34,394 nucleotides of DNA from a virus: IMG/VR virus record IMGVR_UViG_3300030107_005422, positions 1 through 34,394 of that record; one strand, given 5' to 3'. Every line of letters begins with the position of its first letter. The first letter of the stretch is position 1. The translations under genes were made by a program, and so were the position numbers. Positions 1 through 7,187 of this stretch are shown here, piece by piece. Below the pieces are notes generated by a model, which saw nothing but the letters and a program-made list of their open reading frames with translations, was not told the DNA's origin and searched no databases.

Positions 1-98
1 TTAGAATTAGTAGAGAACAAAGTTCTAATGCACAAGCAGAAGCTAATACATCTAAAAATGGTACTTCAGTAACATTTCTTAGGTTAGGTGACACATGA
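1..98 (+). CDS. C-terminal end of a tail fibre-type protein (partial)
   Basis: An open frame enters from the left edge (first full codon at 3) and ends at TGA 96-98, giving about 31 residues ending in TSVTFLRLGDT. There is no start in the window. The stop overlaps the next start as ATGA, the junction style of the whole late operon here. Because the right end of the window is an unfinished tail fibre gene on the same strand, this is most simply the 3' end of that gene. The identity rests on position only; too few residues remain to recognise a domain. It could instead be the end of another tail gene. Confidence 0.5.
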   Translation, partial: RISREQSSNAQAEANTSKNGTSVTFLRLGDT

Positions 99-142
99 TT
101 AATCCTTGTGGCTGTAATGGAAGTTGTGTTTGTGGCAAATGA
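95..142 (+). CDS. Very small cysteine-rich peptide (15 aa)
   Basis: ATG at 95-97 overlaps the preceding TGA (ATGA), and its own TGA at 140-142 overlaps the next ATG at 139 in the same way. The product is MINPCGCNGSCVCGK: four cysteines in 15 residues as two CxC pairs, a pattern that could bind a metal. The perfect coupling on both sides argues for translation. The short length means chance cannot be excluded. No function is known to me. Confidence 0.4.
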   Translation: MINPCGCNGSCVCGK

Positions 143-369
143 AAATAGAATTATCGATAACGAATATTTTAATATTCTTCGGAATTGTTGCAACTATAAG
201 TGGTAATGTTTTTATTGTAGGAAAAATATTTGCTGACTTTGAATTATTAAAAACAAACATAGAGGATGTTCAAGCAAATCAAAATGTGCTTGAATTAAAG
301 AATGAGATTTTAGAAAACTCTTATAAGATTAAGTCTTTAAGATTAGAAATCGATGGCAATTTTGAATGA
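139..369 (+). CDS. Small membrane-anchored coiled-coil protein
   Basis: I start this at ATG 139 (ATGA overlap with the preceding stop) rather than upstream in the same frame, giving 76 aa starting MKIELSITN. Residues about 6-30 form one hydrophobic segment. The rest (about 35-76) is rich in E, K, L, I and N with heptad-like spacing, as in a coiled coil. Such a single-pass protein beside lysis and tail genes could be a holin partner or spanin-like factor, but no family is recognised. Its stop overlaps the next start (ATGA at 366). Confidence 0.65.
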   Translation: MKIELSITNILIFFGIVATISGNVFIVGKIFADFELLKTNIEDVQANQNVLELKNEILENSYKIKSLRLEIDGNFE

Positions 370-1019
370 GATTACTTTTTTTTTTGCTAACTTTTATTAT
401 GATTGTTGCAGCTGTGCAAAGTGCAAGAGCCGATGATACAAATACTCAAAGTAATTCAAGTGGTAGCAATACCAATATAACTGGCGGATATACCACAACG
501 AATAATAATACGTATCAATCGGGATCTTCAAATGACACGACCTCTACAACTAATAATGACACTACCAATACCACAAACAATAAGTCTATTATTCCTGTCA
601 ATTCTGCAAACTCACCAAGTTTCAGTTCAATGTCGCAAGACGTTTGTAGTATGGCTGTGTCTGGTAGTGTGTCCTCTACTTTGGTGGGTGTATCAGCTGG
701 TCGTCACTATGCTGATTTAAACTGTGAAAGAATAAAACTTGCTAAAGTATTAAAAGATTTTGGGATGTCTGTAGCATCGGTTTCTATCCTATGCCAGGAT
801 AGTAGGGTGTTTGCAGCAATGGAAAGTGCTGGTACTCCTTGTCCTTTCCAAGGAAAGATTGGAGAAGATGCAAAAAAACTTTGGAAAAGATACCCAGAAT
901 TAAGACCAGATTATGAAGAATATATTAAAAGAGAAGAATACATGGCATCAATTCGTATTGAAACAATGTGCGAAAATTGCGATGCTGATGTGTTTGACCG
1001 CAACATCCACATCGATTAG
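366..1019 (+). CDS. Secreted Thr/Asn/Ser-rich protein of unknown function
   Basis: 217 aa with a clear signal peptide: MRLLFFLLTF, a hydrophobic core, then a small-residue cleavage site near SARA-DD (about residue 22). The mature N-terminus (about 23-85) is a low-complexity T/N/S linker. The C-terminal part (about 90-217) is globular with several cysteines, two as CENC near the end, suggesting disulphides in the periplasm or on the virion. The 3' end overlaps the next gene by 107 nt in another frame. It lies in the late operon between the fibre and lysis genes. No known family is recognised. Confidence 0.75.
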   Translation: MRLLFFLLTFIMIVAAVQSARADDTNTQSNSSGSNTNITGGYTTTNNNTYQSGSSNDTTSTTNNDTTNTTNNKSIIPVNSANSPSFSSMSQDVCSMAVSGSVSSTLVGVSAGRHYADLNCERIKLAKVLKDFGMSVASVSILCQDSRVFAAMESAGTPCPFQGKIGEDAKKLWKRYPELRPDYEEYIKREEYMASIRIETMCENCDADVFDRNIHID

Positions 1020-2553
1020 TGAAGTTGTAACAACTGGTAATTTATTACCTAACGCCAATGATGGTGTTGATTGGGGATCATCTGCTACTGATTTAATAAA
1101 TGATGGCGGTAGCGGTTATGTTTCTAATGGCTCTACTGTTAATGGCTTTACAATTACTTGTCCAACTGGACAATCTAATTGTGGTTATAAATATGATGTA
1201 GGCGGAGATTTTGAAGTAACTGGTACAGCTACTGTTAGTGCTAATGACATAAAATTATATAGCAATTCTATTACCCAGCAAATGTTGGATAATGGAATTA
1301 CTTTAAATAGTAAAATTGATGTTGCTAATTGTGAAAGTGTCCAGGGTAATTGTGAAAACAAAACTGGTAGCAATGATACACATACAACTACTATTGTATT
1401 AAATGATAGCAGCGGTAATGTATTAAGTACAGTATCACAAACACGAACAGAAATTAATGGTTTTCAAGGGAACTGTAATGGTTATCCAACTTATAGTGGT
1501 AACGATGGTAGATCTCTTGGCTGTGGTCAATATACAGATACTTTAATATTTAATGATGTTGGAAGTAATAATGTAGATTGGTCTTGGTCTGGTACTGATA
1601 GCCATGGATCATCATCAAGTAGGGGTGGTACAAATTTATTAGGTGCATCTCTTAATATGATTTATTCTAATACAGAATACAATCCTATTGATGATACAAC
1701 ACAGGAGGATTTAGATGAGATAGATTATATAGAATATGAATATGAAGAATTACCAATTACTAATCTTCCAATCTTTGAAGAATATTTTACCTGGGAAGAT
1801 GACTTTGTTTTTGAAGAAGAATTTTTTGAAGAAGAATTTGAAATAATTTACTTTGAAGAATTTGATGACTTTGAAAATTTTGAAGAACTTGAAGAATTTA
1901 CAGAACTAGAAATACCAGAAGAATTTGAAACATTTTTTGCAGAAGATTTTACCGAGGAAGAAATAGAAATCCTGGAAGAAGAATTTGCGGAAGAATTTGA
2001 AGAATTTGCAAATGAAATAACAGAAGAAGAAACAGAAGTAGTTGAAACAGAAGATGAGATTATTGAAGAAGAAACAGAAGTTGCAGCTGCGGAAGAAGAA
2101 ACAAAAAATGAAGAAGTTACAGAAGAAAAAAAAGAAATAATTGAGGAAAAAGAAAATGAATCCATTACAGAAGAAGAAACCGAAACCGAAATATTAGAAG
2201 AAGATAAAGAAATAGAAGTTGCTAAAACAGAAGATAAAAAGATTAGTATTGATGTAGTTAAAAATGTTTCTGTTGATGTAAAAGAAATTTCTTTATTTAA
2301 CGATGGTAATAAATTAGCTGCTTATGAAAGTAACGATTTTTATCAACCAGAAACTATTTATTCTGATGTTGATAATTCTTTATTTATCCAGGCAGATCTA
2401 TCAATTTATAATAAGGGTATTTATCTTAACATAGGGTTAGATAATTATATTTCTACTGATCCAGTTGGACAGCATGAAGAAAAACTATACGACTTAAAAG
2501 TACAAAAACTATCTGTGATGATTGAATTACAAAAGTTAAAGGATTTATTATGA
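913..2553 (+). CDS. Secreted protein with beta-rich head and long acidic tail
   Basis: 546 aa from ATG 913; alternative in-frame ATGs at 982 and 988 would shorten the leader. Residues about 14-36 look like a signal sequence. Residues about 40-245 are rich in G, N, S, T and aromatic residues with paired cysteines, likely a beta-rich exported domain. Residues about 255-440 are an extreme Glu/Phe/Ile tract with repeating EEFE-like units, then a short mixed C-terminus. The 5' end lies 107 nt inside the preceding gene, so the two are probably coupled. Its stop overlaps the next ATG at 2550. A surface or envelope-directed role is inference only; the family is not named with confidence. Confidence 0.75.
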   Translation: MKNILKEKNTWHQFVLKQCAKIAMLMCLTATSTSISEVVTTGNLLPNANDGVDWGSSATDLINDGGSGYVSNGSTVNGFTITCPTGQSNCGYKYDVGGDFEVTGTATVSANDIKLYSNSITQQMLDNGITLNSKIDVANCESVQGNCENKTGSNDTHTTTIVLNDSSGNVLSTVSQTRTEINGFQGNCNGYPTYSGNDGRSLGCGQYTDTLIFNDVGSNNVDWSWSGTDSHGSSSSRGGTNLLGASLNMIYSNTEYNPIDDTTQEDLDEIDYIEYEYEELPITNLPIFEEYFTWEDDFVFEEEFFEEEFEIIYFEEFDDFENFEELEEFTELEIPEEFETFFAEDFTEEEIEILEEEFAEEFEEFANEITEEETEVVETEDEIIEEETEVAAAEEETKNEEVTEEKKEIIEEKENESITEEETETEILEEDKEIEVAKTEDKKISIDVVKNVSVDVKEISLFNDGNKLAAYESNDFYQPETIYSDVDNSLFIQADLSIYNKGIYLNIGLDNYISTDPVGQHEEKLYDLKVQKLSVMIELQKLKDLL

Positions 2554-3047
2554 TACAAAAACTAACTAACTATGCATCTATTATAGGTGTTATTGGTGCT
2601 ATTGGTGGAGGCTTTTATGCCTGGGGAGAGTTTAATACCAGGCTTGATGCAATAGAGAATAAAGAATTTGTTGTTAATGAAACAGTTGATCTTGCTCCAA
2701 TTAATGAAAAAATATCTACACTTGAAGTAGAAATATTAGATCGTATGTCCTCCCTGGAAGATGAGTGGATGGCTAGAGATAATGATAGCCTGGATAATAT
2801 TAGTGAAGATATTTTAACTGCTAAATCTGCATCTATTGATGGGGATGAAAAACTGGCAGCTGTGGATCAACAATTACAAAAGAATATAACTGTATTATCA
2901 AATGATATTTTTAAAGAATTTGGAAAAATAAGAGATTTGATTAATGATTTAAGTAAGAAGATTGCTATTGCTGAAAAACAATCTGAACTAAATAAAATAT
3001 TGATTGATGAAGTCAAAGCGGAAACAAGTAATCCGCTAGGCGGATGA
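2550..3047 (+). CDS. Membrane-anchored coiled-coil protein
   Basis: 165 aa. Residues about 8-26 form a glycine- and isoleucine-rich transmembrane segment (IIGVIGAIGGGFYAWG). The remainder is acidic and helical with regular I/L spacing, predicting a long coiled coil outside the membrane. The start ATG overlaps the previous TGA, and its own stop overlaps the next gene (ATGA at 3044). The anchor-plus-coil design fits inner-membrane spanin or tail-associated proteins, but no motif proves either. Confidence 0.7.
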   Translation: MIQKLTNYASIIGVIGAIGGGFYAWGEFNTRLDAIENKEFVVNETVDLAPINEKISTLEVEILDRMSSLEDEWMARDNDSLDNISEDILTAKSASIDGDEKLAAVDQQLQKNITVLSNDIFKEFGKIRDLINDLSKKIAIAEKQSELNKILIDEVKAETSNPLGG

Positions 3048-3256
3048 TAAAGGTATGGCTGCTTGTTATGTTTATGCATTCACCAACCTTACCTTACGTT
3101 AAGTATCAAGCATTTATGTATAATAGTGAGGAGCAATGCATGAATTATTTAGCTGATTATTTAAACATTTATGAAAATAAATCAGAAGAATACAAAAAAG
3201 AATTAGTTACGGATGCGCATTGTATTCCTTTTAATTCTTTTAGTAGAGGCGCATAA
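3044..3256 (+). CDS. Small exported or membrane protein
   Basis: 70 aa with a short hydrophobic N-terminus (MIKVWLLVMFMHS) that could be a signal peptide. A polar part follows with two cysteines, near residues 33 and 60. It is coupled on both sides: ATGA with the preceding gene, TAATG with the next. Position among lysis genes hints at an envelope role, perhaps an outer spanin-like part, but there is no lipobox. The family is unknown. Confidence 0.6.
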   Translation: MIKVWLLVMFMHSPTLPYVKYQAFMYNSEEQCMNYLADYLNIYENKSEEYKKELVTDAHCIPFNSFSRGA

Positions 3257-3450
3257 TGGCTGATTGGGAAAAAGAAATTGCTGAACTGCGTACTGATATA
3301 AAGCATATGTTACAAAGCCAGGAGTTAATGCAGCAAGAAATAAAAAATTTACAGAAGTTTTCAGCTATGGGAGCTGGAGGTTTAAAAGCATTAGTAATCA
3401 TCGGAATTGTTTTAGGGGTGTTTGCTAAGTGGATGGGATTTTTTGATTAG
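3256..3450 (+). CDS. Small C-terminally anchored membrane protein
   Basis: 64 aa: residues 1-38 are a charged helical or coiled-coil stretch, then a glycine hinge (about 38-43) and one hydrophobic helix (ALVIIGIVLGVFAKWMGFF, about 45-63). The architecture is that of a small tail-anchored phage protein, such as a holin accessory or antiholin. It begins in a TAATG overlap with the preceding gene and is followed after 2 nt by a TTG-start gene. Confidence 0.65.
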   Translation: MADWEKEIAELRTDIKHMLQSQELMQQEIKNLQKFSAMGAGGLKALVIIGIVLGVFAKWMGFFD

Positions 3451-3452
3451 TT

Positions 3453-3743
3453 TTGAGTTATGCTAAAATTGCCAAAGGGGTGCAATCTGAATTTATTGCA
3501 GCTGCTTGGCTCTCAAAACAAGATTACACAATTTACTGGAGAACACAGGATAATGATCCAATAGATATAGTTGCAGTACATAGAGTAACAGGAAAAGTTT
3601 TAAAGATAGATGTTAAAACAGCATCTTATCGCAAGACCTGGAAACCAGGTACAATGATTAGTAGGAATCAAAGTAAATACCAAAAACAATTAGGAGTGAA
3701 AATATTATATGTCTTTAAAGATGGCAGCTGCAAGTTTAAGTGA
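3453..3743 (+). CDS. Small PD-(D/E)XK-type nuclease (resolvase-like)
   Basis: 96 aa, from TTG 3453, two bases after the preceding stop; no ATG upstream fits. The core has DPIDIVAV (about 31-38), then a strand and KIDVKTAS (about 48-55), the D...(D/E)xK pattern of the restriction-endonuclease fold used by small Holliday-junction-resolvase-like enzymes. A basic tail follows. The nuclease likely acts on branched or phage DNA during replication or packaging. Its 3' end overlaps the lysozyme start by 35 nt. Fold assignment is motif-based; substrate is inference. Confidence 0.65.
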   Translation: MSYAKIAKGVQSEFIAAAWLSKQDYTIYWRTQDNDPIDIVAVHRVTGKVLKIDVKTASYRKTWKPGTMISRNQSKYQKQLGVKILYVFKDGSCKFK

Positions 3744-4143
3744 AGTTAAAGAAAGAGTACGATCCCATGAGGGTTTTGAATTAGAGCCTTATGTAGATAC
3801 ATTAGGGTATCTCACAGGGGGGGTAGGTCATAAGATCTTACCATCCGAAGAAGTACCAACAACAGAAAAAGGTTGGTTAAAATTATATGACCAGGATTTT
3901 GATAAAGCAGTAGCAGCTGCGGATGAGATTACCCCAGGGGATATTCATCCAACAGCTTTTGGTATTATTGTAGAAATGATTTTTCAGTTGGGAAAACAAG
4001 GCTGTATGAATTTTAAAAAAATGCATAAAGCCCTGGCTGAGAAAGACCACATCGAGGCAAGTTTACAGATGCTTGATTCGAAGTGGAGAAAACAAACTAA
4101 AGCAAGATGTGAAAGTCTTGCAGAATTAATGAGGAGTATATGA
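3709..4143 (+). CDS. Endolysin, T4-type lysozyme (GH24)
   Basis: 144 aa, normal for the family. It cleaves the glycan backbone of peptidoglycan for lysis. The catalytic triad spacing is exact: E21 (SHEGFELEPY), D30 (VDTLGY) and T36, that is E-8-D-5-T as in T4 lysozyme E11/D20/T26, followed by GGVGH. No signal peptide or SAR segment is seen, so release should depend on a holin, and a 3-TM holin lies just downstream. ATG 3709 overlaps the nuclease gene; ATG 3721 (fifth codon) is an alternative start. AGGAG near 3690 may serve the first. Confidence 0.92.
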   Translation: MSLKMAAASLSEVKERVRSHEGFELEPYVDTLGYLTGGVGHKILPSEEVPTTEKGWLKLYDQDFDKAVAAADEITPGDIHPTAFGIIVEMIFQLGKQGCMNFKKMHKALAEKDHIEASLQMLDSKWRKQTKARCESLAELMRSI

Positions 4144-4256
4144 ATTACATCTTAGATAAATGGAATTACTTTTGGGGAGGTCTTACTAAAAGAGGTAAGA
4201 TACTTTTCATAGCTGTTGTAGCAATACTAGCAGTTATTGCCTGGGGGCAATTTTAA
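4140..4256 (+). CDS. Small single-pass membrane protein (38 aa)
   Basis: This gene has only 38 codons. ATG 4140 overlaps the lysozyme stop (ATGA), and its TAA overlaps the next ATG at 4256 (TAATG). The N-terminus is amphipathic and aromatic (MNYILDKWNYFWGG), a basic LTKRGK turn follows, then one hydrophobic helix to the end. Its place between lysozyme and holin makes a lysis accessory role likely, such as antiholin or pinholin-like. That is inference from position. Confidence 0.65.
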   Translation: MNYILDKWNYFWGGLTKRGKILFIAVVAILAVIAWGQF

Positions 4257-4654
4257 TGGTTTGGCAATTACTCGCAAAGCCGCTACTTGGAGTGGCGGCT
4301 GATGCTGTAAAAGGAATTGTTGAAACAAAAAAATTAAAAGGTGAATTAAAAATTACAGAAATTAAAGCAAACAAAAAACGCATGGAAGATATTGCTGCTG
4401 GTAAAATTAAATGGGAGCAATCAGCTGTTGATCAAATGAAAGGCAGCTGGAAAGATGAGTTTGTTTTACTTGCTCTAATGATTCCAGCAATTTGTGCATT
4501 CATTCCCTGGATGCAACCGCACATTGAAACTGGACTAAACACCCTGGAAAATATGCCATCGTATTATCGCAATCTTTTATATATGGCTTGTTCAGTTTCT
4601 TTGGGTTATCGTGCAGCACCTGGAGTAATGGGAATTTTTGGCAAAAAGAAGTAA
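4256..4654 (+). CDS. Holin, GTA-type 3-TM family
   Basis: 132 aa. A short N-terminal hydrophobic stretch is followed by a basic helical linker (about 20-62), then hydrophobic segments about 65-85 (EFVLLALMIPAICAFIPW) and 100-125, ending in GKKK. The layout and the DEFVLLALMIPAI-type core fit the holin family first named from gene transfer agents (3TMs holin). It would permeabilise the inner membrane to release the lysozyme encoded upstream. It is the last gene of the late operon: after its stop the convergent integrase operon's terminators begin. Confidence 0.75.
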   Translation: MVWQLLAKPLLGVAADAVKGIVETKKLKGELKITEIKANKKRMEDIAAGKIKWEQSAVDQMKGSWKDEFVLLALMIPAICAFIPWMQPHIETGLNTLENMPSYYRNLLYMACSVSLGYRAAPGVMGIFGKKK

Positions 4655-4688
4655 AAAAAAAGCCTCATATTTGACCATACAAGGCTTT
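4653..4688 (-). terminator. Minus-strand intrinsic terminator (second)
   Basis: Read on the minus strand, AAAGCCT pairs with AGGCTTT around a 16-nt loop and is followed by a run of nine T. It lies downstream of the integrase operon and of the stronger terminator at 4778-4807. It would stop antisense transcription into the lysis genes. The long loop makes it weaker. Confidence 0.5.
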
Positions 4689-4724
4689 GTAGCAAGTGGG
4701 CTGTATGATTGGACCTGGTAAAAT

Positions 4725-4865
4725 ATGCCTAAAAAGCAGAAAAAAGAAGAATTAAACGAGCAGCAGCTGCAAGAGATAAAAAAAATTGCCACCCTATTGA
4801 GTGGCAACTTTACAATTGGAAACGATAAAACGATTTGGAGTATTAAGAGGAAAAAGCCTCGTTAA
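4725..4865 (+). CDS. Possible small basic protein (46 aa)
   Basis: ATG 4725 to TAA 4863-4865 encodes a highly charged Lys/Gln/Glu-rich peptide (MPKKQKKEEL...) ending KRKKPR. It overlaps the 3' end of the integrase gene convergently by about 23 nt, and the minus-strand terminator hairpin lies inside it. No clear Shine-Dalgarno site is seen. It may be a late small protein or chance. Confidence 0.3.
   Translation: MPKKQKKEELNEQQLQEIKKIATLLSGNFTIGNDKTIWSIKRKKPR
4778..4807 (-). terminator. Intrinsic terminator of the integrase operon
   Basis: On the minus strand TTGCCAC (4807-4801) pairs perfectly with GTGGCAA (4792-4786) around an 8-nt loop, then comes a run of eight T (4785-4778). It lies 36 nt beyond the integrase stop, the right place and orientation to end that transcript. 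On the plus strand there is no T-run, so it acts one way. Confidence 0.85.
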
Positions 4866-6078
4866 TATTTTTTCTATCTTTTTTTAAATCTTCCCAAGTA
4901 GTATTATAAAGATTAGTCATTTTATCATCTTCATGTCCTAATTGATTTTTAATTCTATCTTTATTATGTCCAGCATCTTTTCTTCTACTGTTATTATGTC
5001 GTCTATATTGATGAGGACTAAACTTAGTTGGATCTAAACCAAACTCAATAACATTTTTTTTAATAGATCTATTTAAAACATTTGATGCATTTTTATATGC
5101 TCCATTCATTGATGGAAATAATAATCTATTAGGATTTGGTATTTGTTTATTAACTAAATAAGCAACCCACTCTTGAATGCCTTTAGTTAATCGATCTGTT
5201 AAAACAACAAGTCTTTCCGATTTATCTGTCTTTGTCATTTCAACATTCCCTGTCTTAGCGCATATAGTCTTATCAACCTTAACAACTCCTTTATTAATAT
5301 CAACATCACTAATGCTAGTTGCCAGTACCTCATTTTGTCTTTTCCCTGTATGAGCTGAATAAAGATTATAAATATAATCAAATTTAGAAGTAAAATCTTT
5401 TCTAGGACAACTATTAGATCCTCTATTTTTTCTTTTTTCCAAGTAATCTAAAAAAGTATCAACCTCATTTTTTGTTGGAGCTTTTTTCTTAATAGCTCTT
5501 TGTTTTGATTGATGATTAGTTCTATCAACCATAACACATGGATTTATTTTTAAACCCATATTTTCAACAACAGCTAATTTACAAGCAGCCTCAAACTTTG
5601 CCCAGCATTTAGAATTAAAATTTTTATTTAATTCCTTAACAAATATTTTCGAAATTTCATTCGCAATTTCTGGAGTTATTTCGCCACATTTATAATCAGC
5701 AATTTTTTTACCTCTAATTTTTAAATTATGATTAGTATTTCCTCTAATAATATTAAGTTGATGTAAATATTCAAGATAAGTTCTTTCTCTTAAACCTGTT
5801 GTTTTATCTTGCTGATGTAATTCCCATTTTTCCAGGTATATTTTTTCCATACCATCCAGGGCAAATCCAAATGGTTTATCCTCAGCTGAATAATTACCAT
5901 CATCAATAGATCTCTCTAGTTCTTTTTGTAATTTTTCTGCTTTTGAATAAGCAGCAGCTGCGGGAAGTTTTTTCGTAATCTCAACCTGTTTTTTTCTTCG
6001 TTTTTTTGTAATAGGGCATTCATACCAGAACATCTGGAAACTTCTTTTGCCGCTATTGGTTAAAAATATTTCTCCCAT
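4843..6078 (-). CDS. int: Tyrosine site-specific integrase
   Basis: 411 aa, normal for phage integrases. It joins attP to the bacterial attB. The N-terminal arm-binding part is about 1-80 and basic. A SAM-like core-binding domain spans about 75-185, and the catalytic domain about 195-405. Catalytic residues visible are R247 (TGKRQNEV), a lysine near 283-286, H356 and R359 (SPHQYRR), H382 (LGHED) and nucleophile Y391 (NLYNT). It starts at ATG 6078 after a strong GGAGG six bases upstream and is the last gene of a six-gene operon from the operator-controlled promoter at 7188-7215. The attP-like site lies just beyond that promoter. Confidence 0.93.
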   Translation of the reverse strand: MGEIFLTNSGKRSFQMFWYECPITKKRRKKQVEITKKLPAAAAYSKAEKLQKELERSIDDGNYSAEDKPFGFALDGMEKIYLEKWELHQQDKTTGLRERTYLEYLHQLNIIRGNTNHNLKIRGKKIADYKCGEITPEIANEISKIFVKELNKNFNSKCWAKFEAACKLAVVENMGLKINPCVMVDRTNHQSKQRAIKKKAPTKNEVDTFLDYLEKRKNRGSNSCPRKDFTSKFDYIYNLYSAHTGKRQNEVLATSISDVDINKGVVKVDKTICAKTGNVEMTKTDKSERLVVLTDRLTKGIQEWVAYLVNKQIPNPNRLLFPSMNGAYKNASNVLNRSIKKNVIEFGLDPTKFSPHQYRRHNNSRRKDAGHNKDRIKNQLGHEDDKMTNLYNTTWEDLKKDRKNINEAFSS

Positions 6079-6383
6079 TAATTAACCTCCTTATTATTTT
6101 CTTCTAATAATTCATCAACAGTATTTATTAATCTTCCGTCATTGTCAGTTTCAACATCAACCATCCAATAATGAACTACATAATCATCCATTTCCATTGC
6201 ATCATCTGGAAAAATAATTTCTTTTTTAACTAAAGATCCAAAAACACCTTTAGCAGTTTCAACATCCCAACCTAAATGTTTAGGATTTTCAAATATAACC
6301 GAATTACTACCATCAGTTATATCAATGAAATACTGTGCTAATTGTCTTTCTTTATTAGTAAGTGTAATAATTTTTTTACTCAT
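6078..6383 (-). CDS. Small protein with winged-helix-like N-terminus
   Basis: 101 aa. Residues about 8-60 (TNKERQLAQYFIDITDG... to GSLVKKEII) read like a winged-helix segment in which one helix counts growth or target state and a turn precedes VKKEII. An acidic C-terminal tail follows. It may bind DNA or a partner, perhaps tuning lysogeny. The start follows AAAGGAGGTTAATTA, and the last base is shared with the integrase start (6078). The family is not named with confidence. Confidence 0.6.
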   Translation of the reverse strand: MSKKIITLTNKERQLAQYFIDITDGSNSVIFENPKHLGWDVETAKGVFGSLVKKEIIFPDDAMEMDDYVVHYWMVDVETDNDGRLINTVDELLEENNKEVN

Positions 6384-6541
6384 TAATTAACCTCCTTTAA
6401 TTGAGTTTCCATCTTTTTAATGTCTTCTTTTATGCCTTTTACATAATCTGGAAAAAGATTTAATCTTTCTTGAGTTTTTAATATTTCTTTAGCTTTTTTA
6501 ATATTAGCTAATAAAATATGTTTAGGTTTTTTAATTTCCAT
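6383..6541 (-). CDS. Small basic helical protein (52 aa)
   Basis: ATG at 6541-6539 to TAA at 6385-6383. The product (MEIKKPKHILLANIKKAKE...) is Lys/Glu/Leu-rich and probably wholly alpha-helical. The start has a strong AAAGGAGG site seven bases upstream. The 5' end overlaps the upstream gene by 11 nt, and the stop overlaps the next start as TAATG. Strong translation signals on both sides make it credible despite its size. Function is unknown. Confidence 0.65.
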   Translation of the reverse strand: MEIKKPKHILLANIKKAKEILKTQERLNLFPDYVKGIKEDIKKMETQLKEVN

Positions 6542-6731
6542 AATTAACCTCCTTTATTTTTCTTTGGTTGTGATAATTAAATGGTTTTGCAAAACATACT
6601 GGAAATCTAAAAGTATTATTTTTTCTTTCAGTACCAACACAATCTTGCGTTCCACTAGCTCCGCATAAACCACATCTTTTTTTCCAAACTTTTATTGGTG
6701 GTTTTGGTAATTTAAACATTTCTATTTGCAT
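6531..6731 (-). CDS. Small cysteine-containing (possible zinc) protein
   Basis: 66 aa. CGLC (about 20-23), another cysteine near 31 and one near 46 could form a zinc site. Proline- and lysine-rich flanks suggest nucleic-acid or protein contacts. A GGGAGG site precedes the ATG, and the stop of the upstream gene shares its first base (TAATG). It is the third of six genes in the integrase operon. No specific family is recognised. Confidence 0.6.
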   Translation of the reverse strand: MQIEMFKLPKPPIKVWKKRCGLCGASGTQDCVGTERKNNTFRFPVCFAKPFNYHNQRKIKEVNYGN

Positions 6732-6943
6732 TAATCACACCTCCCATATCTTTTTACTAAAATAGTATGAACTCGATCCCAATCTTTTCTTATTTTCAAT
6801 TGCTGTAAAGTTTGGGGAGATCTAAGAGCAACTTTGTCCAGCTCTATTTTTTTCAATATTAATTTTTCTTCTAATGATTTACTGCCCAGGCATTTCGGAT
6901 CATCCTGGACAGCTGCTTTAAGTTTTAATAAGTTATCTTTCAA
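6731..6943 (-). CDS. Small helical protein of the integrase operon
   Basis: 70 aa from a TTG start at 6943-6941, which directly abuts the preceding TAA and has GAGG upstream. The sequence is mostly helical and charged (EEKLILKKIELDKVALR), with two cysteines. There is no hydrophobic segment and no known motif. Operon position suggests an early regulatory or accessory role. Confidence 0.55.
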   Translation of the reverse strand: MKDNLLKLKAAVQDDPKCLGSKSLEEKLILKKIELDKVALRSPQTLQQLKIRKDWDRVHTILVKRYGRCD

Positions 6944-7165
6944 TTATTTAACCTCACTTTCTTTCCAAGTATTTCCAGCAGCAATACAAGGCTCACCCTT
7001 TTTTGCTGTAAGGGCATAAACTTTGCCTTGCTGGGGTTTGTTAATTGTGTGCTTAACTAAAATATCTGGTTTGCCAGTTTCACTATTGTATTCATATTCT
7101 TTGATACTTACGATAGGATCTGGCTTAGTGTTATAAACAACTTTTATTTTTGGTTTTTTTGTCAT
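6944..7165 (-). CDS. First gene of the integrase operon, unknown function
   Basis: 73 aa. ATG 7165 has GTAAGGAGG seven bases upstream and lies about 20 bases downstream of the -10 at 7188-7193, so it is the leader gene of the repressor-controlled transcript. The protein is basic, with beta-like alternation (KPKIKVVYNTKPDPIVSIKEY) and one cysteine. It is not recognised. As the first early left gene it could be a host-takeover or regulatory peptide, which is inference. Confidence 0.6.
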   Translation of the reverse strand: MTKKPKIKVVYNTKPDPIVSIKEYEYNSETGKPDILVKHTINKPQQGKVYALTAKKGEPCIAAGNTWKESEVK

Positions 7166-7187
7166 TATTTAACCTCCTTACAATATT

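Noticed and set aside
1848-2165. Ser-rich minus-strand frame of 105 aa
   Set aside because: It is the complement of the Glu-rich tract (GAA/GAG read as TTC/CTC), an artefact of a simple sequence.
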